From assembly GCA_001802945.1 (NCBI GenBank), contig MHAK01000124.1, positions 1-45,703 of the forward strand: DNA of 45,703 nt, in the 5' to 3' direction. Both the position numbers and the translations under genes were made by a program. The stretch's first letter is position 1. The number at the start of each line of letters is the position of its first letter. A model generated the notes under the pieces. It did not search any database. It worked only from the letters and a program-made list of their open reading frames with translations, and was not told the DNA's origin. Below are positions 34,567 to 42,133 of the stretch, in pieces. This DNA is from Ignavibacteria bacterium RIFCSPLOWO2_12_FULL_56_21 (GTDB taxonomy: Bacteria > Bacteroidota > Ignavibacteria > UBA10030).

Positions 34567-35751
34567 GTGAACATCGTCATCGATAGCAAGAACCCAAATG
34601 CCGAAATGCTCTTCGGACACCTTGGGAACGTTTGCCTCCTCCCCACGGCCGAGATCACGGCCGACTCAGTTCGCGATGCTGACGTCCTCGTCGTACGCTC
34701 GGAGACCAAGGTCGGAAGAGACTTGCTGGACGGGTCGAAAGTCCGATTCGTCGGGACGGCAACCATCGGAACCGACCACATCGACCAGGAATATCTGAAA
34801 GCCAAGAATATCGGATTCGTGAGCGCCCCGGGCAGCAATTCCAATTCCGTCGCAGAATACGTCGTGGCGGGCATGCTTCTGCTCGCCGTTCGAACTGGAA
34901 CACCGCTGGCGAGGCAGACCATCGGCGTCGTCGGGGTCGGGAACGTCGGATCAAAAGTTGCGCGCATGGGTTCAGCGCTCGGCATGACGGTGCTTCAGAA
35001 CGATCCTCCATTGGCTCGTTCGACCGGCGACGTCGGATATCTCCCGCTCGAATCGCTGATGAATGCTGACATCATCTCCCTTCACGTGCCACTGACAACA
35101 GCGGGCAACGATCCGACACGGCACCTGTTCGACAGCGACCGCATCTCGCGAATGAAGCCCGGAGCTGTGCTCTTCAACACATCGCGCGGAGCCGTGGTGG
35201 ACACTGCCGTGCTGAAAACCGCTCTTGCACAGAATCGGCTCTCGGGTGCCGTGCTCGACGTCTGGGAAGGGGAACCTTCCATCGATACCGGCTTGCTGGA
35301 CCTTGTAACACTTGGGACGCCCCATATCGCGGGTTACTCGCTCGACGGGAAACTGAACGCCATAGCGATGGTCTATGACGGCGTCTGCAAACACTTCGGT
35401 AAAGAGCCGCGACACACGTTGGAAGCTCAGGAGCAAGACGGTCACGCCATCGACATACACGCACCCGTGAGAAGCCTTGAACAGGCCTTGCATGACGTTG
35501 TCGCAAAATGTTATGACATCGAGGGAGACGACAGGATGTTGCGAACTGCAATGTCCGTTCCATCTCAGGAGCGCGCGGCCCGCTTCAGGAAACTTCGGAC
35601 GGATTATCCCATTCGACGCGAATTCGCGCACACGATTGTCGACGTGGATCCCTCAGAGATCGCCGTGCGCAAGATGCTCTCAGCGCTCGGTTTTGTCGTG
35701 AAGGAAAGCCCGCGATTCTCCTCACAGAAGGAGCGGGCGCAGAACTCTTGA
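34567..35751 (+). CDS. pdxB: Erythronate-4-phosphate dehydrogenase (PdxB-like 2-hydroxyacid dehydrogenase)
   Basis: 394 residues from a GTG start. The D-2-hydroxyacid dehydrogenase fold shows FVGTATIGTDHID, SAPGSNSNSVAEYV, the GVVGVGNVGSKVA cofactor motif, HVPLT, and PHIAGYSLDGK with the catalytic histidine. The C-terminal region (YPIRREF, LGF) matches the PdxB dimerisation domain, so this is a full PdxB rather than a generic dehydrogenase. PdxB makes 3-hydroxy-4-phosphooxobutanoate for pyridoxal-phosphate synthesis. A vitamin B6 gene between a mannonate oxidoreductase and a LarA-like epimerase is odd; a recruited role on a sugar acid is possible. Confidence 0.85.
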   Translation: MNIVIDSKNPNAEMLFGHLGNVCLLPTAEITADSVRDADVLVVRSETKVGRDLLDGSKVRFVGTATIGTDHIDQEYLKAKNIGFVSAPGSNSNSVAEYVVAGMLLLAVRTGTPLARQTIGVVGVGNVGSKVARMGSALGMTVLQNDPPLARSTGDVGYLPLESLMNADIISLHVPLTTAGNDPTRHLFDSDRISRMKPGAVLFNTSRGAVVDTAVLKTALAQNRLSGAVLDVWEGEPSIDTGLLDLVTLGTPHIAGYSLDGKLNAIAMVYDGVCKHFGKEPRHTLEAQEQDGHAIDIHAPVRSLEQALHDVVAKCYDIEGDDRMLRTAMSVPSQERAARFRKLRTDYPIRREFAHTIVDVDPSEIAVRKMLSALGFVVKESPRFSSQKERAQNS

Positions 35752-35782
35752 ATCGCTCAACGAACCATATTGAGGTTGCCCT

Positions 35783-37057
35783 ATGTCCTTGATGGGTACA
35801 GGATCGGCCGATCGGGCCATCAAGCAAGAAGAGGTGCGGAGGATCTGCGCGGAGTTCTTCGAACAGGAGAATCTTCGGGGAAAACGCGTTCTTGCGGTCA
35901 TTCCCGACAATACCCGGACCGCTCCCATCGACGTTTTCTTTCCCGTGTTGTACGACATTTTCGCCGACAGGCCGAACCGTCTCGACTTCCTCATCGCTCT
36001 TGGGACTCATCCGCCGATGAGCGAAGCCGCGATCGACAAGCGGCTCGGACTCAGACCCGGAGTACGGGCTTCACGGTATCCGAACGTCAGAGTCTTCAAC
36101 CATGCGTGGAAAGACCCCTCCACCCTCCGATCTGTGGGCACACTGTCAGCCGAGGACGTTAACAAGCTTTCACACGGACTCCTGCACAAACCGGTCAATG
36201 TCACCGTCAATCGCCTCGTGATGGAGTACGATGTCGTCCTGATCATCGGTCCGACCTTTCCGCACGAAGTCGTCGGATTCTCGGGCGGAAACAAATACCT
36301 CTTTCCGGGTATCTCGGGTCAGGACATTATCGACATGTTCCACTGGCTCGGCGCTCTCATGACGAGCCCGGTCATCATTGGGCGGAAACGCACGCCGGTC
36401 CGGGCCGTCGTCGATGCCGCTGCTTCCCTTCTGCCGACGAAGCGACTGTGCATGAGCCTCGTCGTAAGCGGAAAGAGCCTCCTTGGACTCTATTGCGGGA
36501 CGCCCGAAGAAGCATGGTCGGCGGCAGCAGACCTCTCTTCCTCCGTCCACGTGAAATTCTTCACTCGTCCGTTTCGGAGCGTTCTTTCGTGCCCCGCCCC
36601 CATGTACGACGAACTCTGGGTGGCAGCAAAGGCTGCGTATAAGCTTGAACCCGTAGTGGCTGACGGTGGAGAACTCATCATTTACGCGCCTCATCTCCGC
36701 GAGATTTCGGTGACACACGGGGCATTCATTGAGCAGGTTGGATACCATGTCCGCGACTATTTCGCGTCACGATTGGCCGAATTCTCGCACATTCCCGGCG
36801 GAGTGCTGGCACATTCCACGCACGTCAAGGGAGTGGGAACGTACGTGCACGGCAAGGAAACTCCTCGCATCACAGTGACCCTCGCAACCGGCATCCCTCG
36901 GGAAAGTTGTGAACGGGTCAACCTCGGCTATCGTGACCCCCGTTCCGTGAACCCGAGCGAGTGGCAGGACAAGGAGGATGAAGGAAAGTTGTATGTTCCC
37001 GATGCCGGCGAAACGCTGTACCGGTTGCACAACGACCCTTTCCCAGAATTCTCGTAA
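35783..37057 (+). CDS. LarA-like nickel-pincer-nucleotide-dependent 2-hydroxyacid racemase/epimerase (DUF2088)
   Basis: 424 residues, with GAGGT 6 bases before the ATG. LarA proteins use a nickel-pincer nucleotide to racemise or epimerise alpha-hydroxyacids by hydride transfer. Key residues seen here: D42/R45 in PDNTR, H76 in GTHPP, H161 in FPHEVVGFSGG, K171 in GGNKY and H187 in MFHWL. The spacings H-10-K-16-H equal those of lactate racemase (H174, K184, H200), so the cofactor site looks intact. Within the superfamily, lactate, malate and D-gluconate (GntE) specificities are known. Between uxuB, pdxB and a sugar kinase, C2 epimerisation of a hexonate (mannonate/gluconate) is the natural guess. 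No LarB, LarC or LarE cofactor genes are in the window. Confidence 0.85.
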   Translation: MSLMGTGSADRAIKQEEVRRICAEFFEQENLRGKRVLAVIPDNTRTAPIDVFFPVLYDIFADRPNRLDFLIALGTHPPMSEAAIDKRLGLRPGVRASRYPNVRVFNHAWKDPSTLRSVGTLSAEDVNKLSHGLLHKPVNVTVNRLVMEYDVVLIIGPTFPHEVVGFSGGNKYLFPGISGQDIIDMFHWLGALMTSPVIIGRKRTPVRAVVDAAASLLPTKRLCMSLVVSGKSLLGLYCGTPEEAWSAAADLSSSVHVKFFTRPFRSVLSCPAPMYDELWVAAKAAYKLEPVVADGGELIIYAPHLREISVTHGAFIEQVGYHVRDYFASRLAEFSHIPGGVLAHSTHVKGVGTYVHGKETPRITVTLATGIPRESCERVNLGYRDPRSVNPSEWQDKEDEGKLYVPDAGETLYRLHNDPFPEFS

Positions 37058-37067
37058 GGAGCTACCC

Positions 37068-38150
37068 ATGAGCAATGTGTTCAGCGTCCCGGCGAAAGGC
37101 CAGTTTGATCTCATCAGTCTGGGAGCACTTGTCCATCGCCTGGACCCTGGCGTTGTCCCATTTCGGAAGGCAACGTCCTGCAGCATCCATGTGAGCGGGG
37201 GCGAATTCAACGTCGCTGCGAATCTTGCCGATTGCTTCGGCCTCCAGTCCGGCATTGCCACGGCCATGGTGGAATATCCCATCGGCGATCTCATCGCCGA
37301 GCGGGTTCGTGCAATGGGAGTGCACCCCTTCTACAGGCGCTTCAAGCATAACGGCGTGAACGGACCAAACATGGCAACTGTCTACAGCGACCGCGGCCAC
37401 GGAGTCCGGCCTCCGGTAGTATTCTACAACAGGTCGAACGAAGCGGCCGCGCTCTTGAAGCCGGGAGACTTCGACTGGAAGCAGATCTTCTCAGGGGGTG
37501 TGCGGTGGTTCCACAGCGGTGGCATCTTTGCTGCGCTTTCAGAGACGACTGGGAATGTCATCGTTGACGCCATGAAGGCCGCGAAGGCCGCCGGAGCCGT
37601 CACCAGTTTCGACCTCAATTTCCGGGCGAAACTCTGGAACATCTGGGGAGGCGAAGCGAAGGCTGTCGAGGTCATCAAACGGATTGTCGAGTACGTCGAT
37701 GTCCTTGTCGGGAACGAGGAAGACCTTCAAAAAGGATTGGGGATTCCGGGACCGGAGGTCGCCGCCGCATCCAAGCTCGACCCGTCGGCATTCTTCGCCA
37801 TGATGGATCGGGTACGAACAATGTACCCACACGTCAGGATCGTTGCGACGACGCTGCGCGAGGTTCACTCGACAAACAGGCACAGCTGGGGGGCTGTGGC
37901 ATGGATCGACGGCAAGACTTTCACCGCTCCGACGGTGGAGCTCGACGTCCTTGACCGGGTCGGGGGCGGAGACGGGTTTGCCTCGGGATTCTTCTACGGC
38001 CTACTGACCGGAGAGTCGCCGGACGAAGCGGTGAAACTCGGCTGGGCACACGGCGCTCTGGTCACGACCTTCCCGGGAGATACAACGATGGCTACGCTGG
38101 ATCAGGTTCGGGCGTTCGTCAAAGGCGGGTCCGCTCGCATCCAACGATGA
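37068..38150 (+). CDS. kdgK: PfkB-family sugar (acid) kinase, KdgK-like
   Basis: 360 residues from ATG 37068, chosen because AAGGAG lies 6-7 bases upstream. A longer frame into the LarA gene has no such signal. PfkB signatures are SGGEFNVAANLADCFG at the N-terminus and DRVGGGDGFASGFFYG at the C-terminus, with catalytic D302. The second motif, with GGGDG rather than GAGDA, is the type I associate with 2-keto-3-deoxygluconate kinases. KDG is the textbook substrate in pectin loci; given the adjacent LarA-like protein and gnd, gluconate or another aldonate is also possible. It overlaps the regulator by 4 bp. Confidence 0.75.
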   Translation: MSNVFSVPAKGQFDLISLGALVHRLDPGVVPFRKATSCSIHVSGGEFNVAANLADCFGLQSGIATAMVEYPIGDLIAERVRAMGVHPFYRRFKHNGVNGPNMATVYSDRGHGVRPPVVFYNRSNEAAALLKPGDFDWKQIFSGGVRWFHSGGIFAALSETTGNVIVDAMKAAKAAGAVTSFDLNFRAKLWNIWGGEAKAVEVIKRIVEYVDVLVGNEEDLQKGLGIPGPEVAAASKLDPSAFFAMMDRVRTMYPHVRIVATTLREVHSTNRHSWGAVAWIDGKTFTAPTVELDVLDRVGGGDGFASGFFYGLLTGESPDEAVKLGWAHGALVTTFPGDTTMATLDQVRAFVKGGSARIQR

Positions 38151-39178
38151 GACGAAAAGTCCATATTACGCTCGACGACATCGCACAACAATTGAGCGTC
38201 TCGCGCGTCACCGTATCCAAAGCGTTGCGCGGCCATCCCGATATTTCCTCGGAGATGACAAAGAAGGTGCGGGCAATAGCGGACGAGCTTGGGTACAGTC
38301 CCAACATCTTTGCAAGGAATCTCTCGGCACGACGCTCACAGATGATGGGGCTTGTCGTACCGAAGATCGCCCACTACTTCTTTGGGTCTGTGATCGAGTC
38401 GGTCTACAACGTCGCGTTCGAGAACAACTACGAGATCATCCTGATGGTGTCGCAGGAGAATCCGGAACGGGAGCGGAAACACATCGAAACGCTGATGTCG
38501 ATGCGGGTCGACGGGATCATGGTATCGATCTCCGAGCATACCCGCAATTTTGACGTCTTTCGAAGAGTGCGGAGCCGCGGGATACCGCTGGTTTTCGTTG
38601 ACCGAGCGCCGGTTCCGATGCCCCAGGGGTTCAGCTCCGTGGTCGTCGACGATCGCGGGGGTGCATTCCAGGCGACCGAACAGGCTATTCGTATCGGACA
38701 CAAAAGACTTGCGCACCTCGCCGGGCCTCAAGATGTGAGCATTGGACGGGAGCGGGAGGAGGGATTCAAAGAAGCCCTGCGAGCACACGGTCTCCCCATT
38801 CGCGACGAATGGATCATTGAAGCGGGATTTGGAAAGGAGGACGGCTACAGAGGATTCAAACGATTCTATGACAGCAAAAACCTCCCGGATTTTATCTTCG
38901 CAGTGACGTATCCCGTCGCCCTGGGAGTGTATGAGGCGGCACGGGATTTTGGGGTGCGGATTCCGCAGGATGTGGACATCATGTGTTTCGGAGACAGCGA
39001 TATGCACCGTTTTATCTCGCCGTCCCTGAGTTGTGTAAACCAACCTACGGCGGAACTTGGGCGAAAGGCGTTCCAGTTGCTGCTGGAGACCATCCGGCAC
39101 TCCGACGATTTTCTCGCGCAGCACGTGCGAATCAAGACCGACCTGATCATCCGGGAGACCTGCCGGGGAAAGATCTAG
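38147..39178 (+). CDS. LacI-family transcriptional regulator
   Basis: 343 residues. The N-terminal helix-turn-helix and hinge (ITLDDIAQQLSVSRVTVSKALRGHPDIS, then LGYSPNIFARNLS) are textbook LacI family. A periplasmic-binding-protein-like effector domain follows (MGLVVPKIAHYFFGSVIESV, VFVDR, VSIGREREEGF, MCFGDSD). It is translationally coupled to the kinase by ATGA, so it is part of the hexuronate operon and probably controls it in response to an intermediate. Candidate sites are the palindrome at 12423 and the inverted repeat at 27746. The effector cannot be read from sequence. Confidence 0.93.
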   Translation: MRRKVHITLDDIAQQLSVSRVTVSKALRGHPDISSEMTKKVRAIADELGYSPNIFARNLSARRSQMMGLVVPKIAHYFFGSVIESVYNVAFENNYEIILMVSQENPERERKHIETLMSMRVDGIMVSISEHTRNFDVFRRVRSRGIPLVFVDRAPVPMPQGFSSVVVDDRGGAFQATEQAIRIGHKRLAHLAGPQDVSIGREREEGFKEALRAHGLPIRDEWIIEAGFGKEDGYRGFKRFYDSKNLPDFIFAVTYPVALGVYEAARDFGVRIPQDVDIMCFGDSDMHRFISPSLSCVNQPTAELGRKAFQLLLETIRHSDDFLAQHVRIKTDLIIRETCRGKI

Positions 39179-39188
39179 CCCGGAAAAT

Positions 39189-40037
39189 ATGCTCAGGTCT
39201 TCAACCTCCACTATCTTCTGGACTTCGGCGGCACTGGCCGCCTTTGCCTCCAATTCCATCCTGTGCCGGTTTGCCCTCGGCCGTGAACTGATCGACCCCT
39301 GGTCATTCACCGTCATACGCATTGTGAGCGGTGCGGTCGCGTTGTGGTTGATCAGCATCGCTCGTCACAACGGTTCGGACTTTCGTTCGGGATCATGGCA
39401 GTCCGCGATCGCCTTACTCGCCTATGCCGTTCCGTTCTCGGTCGCGTACTTGCATCTCACCGCAGGAACGGGTGCGTTGATCCTGTTCGGCTCCGTTCAA
39501 CTGACCATGATCGGCAGCGACATGGTCCGTGGAAAACACCCCCACTGGATGGAATGGATTGGATTACTAGTGGCGTTGAGCGGTCTGGCGTATCTCGTGG
39601 CGCCAGGAATAACGTCGCCTGACCCGATCTCTGCCGTATTGATGGGTTGTGCCGGAATTTCGTGGGGGATCTATTCGATCCGGGGGAAGGGAGTCGCCGC
39701 GCCGCTCGCCGCAACTTCCGGGAATTTCGCCAGGGCCACCCTCATCGTTGCGCCAATGTTTTTTGTATCGGCAGGCGCCGGAAGCGCGTCGTCGGAAGGA
39801 ATATTGTTAGCAGTTATCTCCGGAGCTGCTGCGTCGGGCGCGGGCTATGCGGTGTGGTACACTGCACTGAGGGGACTTACATCTACCCGTGCAGGGATCG
39901 TCCAACTTTTTGTTCCCTTGATTGCTGCGGCGGGCGGCGTTGCATTCTTGGGAGAACCTGCTACACCTCGACTGTTAATCTCCGGAACCGTCATTTCCGG
40001 AGGCGTTGCCCTCACCATCCTTCGACCAAAGGACTGA
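39189..40037 (+). CDS. EamA/DMT-family transporter
   Basis: 282 residues with about 10 membrane helices and two EamA repeats. The first repeat has SNSILCRFALGRELIDPWSFTVIRI and the second GISWGIYSIRGKG, with a final AGGVAFLGEPATPRLLISGTVI typical of the family. Such proteins export amino acids or other small metabolites. It starts 10 bp after the LacI gene and could be in the same transcript, but its substrate and any link to pectin use are unknown. Confidence 0.88.
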   Translation: MLRSSTSTIFWTSAALAAFASNSILCRFALGRELIDPWSFTVIRIVSGAVALWLISIARHNGSDFRSGSWQSAIALLAYAVPFSVAYLHLTAGTGALILFGSVQLTMIGSDMVRGKHPHWMEWIGLLVALSGLAYLVAPGITSPDPISAVLMGCAGISWGIYSIRGKGVAAPLAATSGNFARATLIVAPMFFVSAGAGSASSEGILLAVISGAAASGAGYAVWYTALRGLTSTRAGIVQLFVPLIAAAGGVAFLGEPATPRLLISGTVISGGVALTILRPKD

Positions 40038-40043
40038 CGATCC

Positions 40044-40392
40044 TCACCCGACCTTTGCGTCGAGCCCCTTCCTCAACGTTTGGAGCACGGACCGGAGTTC
40101 ATACGGTTTTTGCACAACCTCCCGTATTCCCGTTTCATCAAGAGACCGACGCATGTTTGGGTCGAAAAAACCGCTGGCGACTACGATCTTGACATGCGGA
40201 TCGAGCCCCCGTATTCCAGAAAGTGATCATACCGTCCCGATTTGTGATGATAATCGCGTCGGGCGCGTTGAGCATCAATTCTTCAAACGAAACTGATGCA
40301 CGAGCTACACTGCGCGGAGGTCCTTTCGCCACAGCAGGAGTTGATGCATGTTGCGCGGACGCCCCTTTTCCGGTATGTCTGGTGCGCTTCAT
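40044..40392 (-). pseudogene. Remnant of a PAS-containing hybrid histidine kinase (internal deletion plus frameshift)
   Basis: Read leftward from ATG 40392, about 60 codons end in a clear PAS start (FEELMLNAPDAIIITNRDGMITFWN). That frame then loses the domain and stops. In the next frame, from about 40220 down to the stop at 40044, the sequence becomes the C-terminal half of a response-regulator receiver (GLDPHVKIVVASGFFDP ... VVQKPYELRSVLQTLR), including the conserved lysine of the KP motif. The rest of PAS, the kinase core and the receiver half carrying the phospho-aspartate are absent. The simplest reading is a hybrid histidine kinase that lost its middle, with a junction near 40205-40225. 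Confidence 0.75.
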
Positions 40393-40515
40393 TGCAGGAA
40401 CAGCAAGACGGCTCTTTCGAAAATGATAACCAATTGCAAAATGAATATCAAAAATGAGAACGAAAGACGATGTGTGCGGCGACAATGCCGGCAACAGTGT
40501 GTCATTCATCAACTC

Positions 40516-40543
40516 TTGGCGGTTTCTGTGGAAATAGTATACA
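40516..40543 (+). promoter_or_regulatory. Candidate promoter of the glycosyltransferase gene
   Basis: TTGGCG (40516-40521), a 16-bp spacer and TATACA (40538-40543). The predicted start of transcription (about 40550) falls at or next to the ATG at 40552, so the transcript would be nearly leaderless. Confidence 0.4.
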
Positions 40544-40551
40544 TTCTTCGC

Positions 40552-41730
40552 ATGAAATCCCGCCGTATCGCAGTCATCGCGTGCACCGGAGGGGCCGGGC
40601 ACCTCCGGGCCGCCGAAGCCCTCGTTCTCGCCGCCAAAAATCACCCCGTCCCTCTCGATGTTCACGGTTTCGACGTGCTCGACTTCACGCCAACGTGGTT
40701 TCGGCGGCTCTACGCGCAAACCTATGTCGAGCTGGTCAACCGGACGCCCGAGCTCTGGGGATACTTCTACCACCGCACGGAACAACTCCCGTATCGCAAG
40801 CATCCCCTTATCCGGGCCTTCGACCGCGTCAATTACGGCCGCTATCTCCGCATGCTGAAGGAACTCAATCCGGACGCCGTTCTCTGCACGCATTTCCTTC
40901 CCTACATTTCCGTGAGCTCGACGCTCAGGAAGAGCGGCTGGGCGCCCCCGGTCATCGCAGTGACAACCGACTTCGACGTTCATGGACTCTGGATCGACCC
41001 GATCGTGCGAACGTATTGCGTGTTCCACGAAGAAAGCGCCTGGCAATTGGCATCAAAAGGCGTCCCGACGGATTCCATCGAAATCACCGGGATACCCATC
41101 CATCCCGGGTTTTCCCGGCGGGCGGGACGAGCTGGGATCCGACGCGCATTGCATATACCGACCGGAGAATTCACGGCGCTTGTTCTCTCCGGCGGGTTCG
41201 GCATGGGGCGCATCACCGACGTCGTTCGCACGGTCGTCGACGCACTCGGTCAGACTCGGCTTGACCGCACAGCCGTCATTGCGGTCTGCGGCAGGAATGA
41301 ACACGCCCGAAGGTCCCTGGAATCCCTCCCCATTCCCGACCGTGTTCGCCTGGTTCCCATGGGATTCGTGGACAATATGCATGAGCTCATGGCCGCCGCC
41401 GACATTGTCGTCACCAAATCCGGAGGACTGACCTCCGCCGAGGCCCTGGCGATCGGAGTTCCGTTGCTCATCGTCGACCCGATTCCCGGTCAGGAAAGCC
41501 GAAACGCAGACCTCATCGTCGAACACGGCGCCGGATGGAAGGCGGTCAATCTGCCAAACATCGCATACAAACTTCATCAACTCATTTCCCGCCCAAACCT
41601 CGTCCGCCAGGCAAGGATCGCCGCCGCCGATCTGGGACGCTCGGATGCTGCGAAGCGAATCCTCGATATGACCATTCGACGATTCCTGAAACCTCTGAAG
41701 AAGATGCCTCGCAACGTCCCGACAAGCTGA
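40552..41730 (+). CDS. MGDG-synthase-like glycosyltransferase (GT28)
   Basis: 392 residues from ATG 40552. The N-terminal IACTGGAGHLRAAEAL is a variant of the GGGHxxAAxAL loop of MGDG/UgtP-type diacylglycerol glycosyltransferases and MurG. The C-terminal domain has LSGGFGMG, then GFVDNMHELMAAADIVVTKSGGLTSAEALAIGVPLL, the nucleotide-sugar binding region. There are no membrane helices; such enzymes sit on the inner face of the cytoplasmic membrane and add a sugar to diacylglycerol. The upstream open frame to 40348 lacks homology and covers the promoter. Product (mono- or diglycosyl lipid) and sugar donor cannot be told. Confidence 0.87.
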   Translation: MKSRRIAVIACTGGAGHLRAAEALVLAAKNHPVPLDVHGFDVLDFTPTWFRRLYAQTYVELVNRTPELWGYFYHRTEQLPYRKHPLIRAFDRVNYGRYLRMLKELNPDAVLCTHFLPYISVSSTLRKSGWAPPVIAVTTDFDVHGLWIDPIVRTYCVFHEESAWQLASKGVPTDSIEITGIPIHPGFSRRAGRAGIRRALHIPTGEFTALVLSGGFGMGRITDVVRTVVDALGQTRLDRTAVIAVCGRNEHARRSLESLPIPDRVRLVPMGFVDNMHELMAAADIVVTKSGGLTSAEALAIGVPLLIVDPIPGQESRNADLIVEHGAGWKAVNLPNIAYKLHQLISRPNLVRQARIAAADLGRSDAAKRILDMTIRRFLKPLKKMPRNVPTS

Positions 41731-41757
41731 TGGCTGGCGATATCGCTTATCTCTTCT

Positions 41758-41781
41758 GCGAATCTCAAAAACGAGAATCGC
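41758..41781 (+). terminator. Weak terminator-like hairpin after the glycosyltransferase
   Basis: GCGAATCTC (41758-41766) pairs with GAGAATCGC (41773-41781) with one A-A mismatch and a 6-base A-rich loop, followed by TTCAATCTCTTTG. The T-tract is broken, so termination would be partial. Confidence 0.3.
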
Positions 41782-41850
41782 TTCAATCTCTTTGATTTCA
41801 GGCTCTCCTGCTTCGAGATCTGACGGTACGACTCTTGCTGTTGACCGGAT

Positions 41851-42117
41851 ATGAGCGACCCATCCGTTGACCCCCCGACACCCGCTGTCCCAGCTTCGTG
41901 CGAGCACACGTGTCCCCGCGATTGCACACTTCTGAATCGTATGCTGCTCCGTGAAACGGCGCTGGGAGGATTCTATAACCAGCTTCTCCAGGAGTGCGAT
42001 TATCCTGATGTGCGGAAGTTTGTCGTCGAGCTCGCACGGGAACACGACGACGCCGTCCGCAAGCTTGAAGGCCGGCTGAACGAACTGTATGCCTCCTTCG
42101 ACCCCTCGGGCGTCTGA
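41851..42117 (+). CDS. Small CxxxCxxxC protein of unknown function
   Basis: 88 residues. A proline-rich start is followed by SCEHTCPRDC, giving a CxxxCxxxC cluster at about residues 17-25. The rest is a predicted helical hairpin (LLRETALGGFYNQLLQECDYPDVRKFVVELAREHDDAVRKLEGRL) with glutamates and a histidine, loosely like a ferritin-like or rubrerythrin half. No family is firmly recognised. It ends 16 bp before the korA-like start, so it is probably co-transcribed with the oxidoreductase and could serve in metal or electron handling; this is inference. Confidence 0.65.
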   Translation: MSDPSVDPPTPAVPASCEHTCPRDCTLLNRMLLRETALGGFYNQLLQECDYPDVRKFVVELAREHDDAVRKLEGRLNELYASFDPSGV

Positions 42118-42133
42118 ATGAAAGTCGTCTGCG

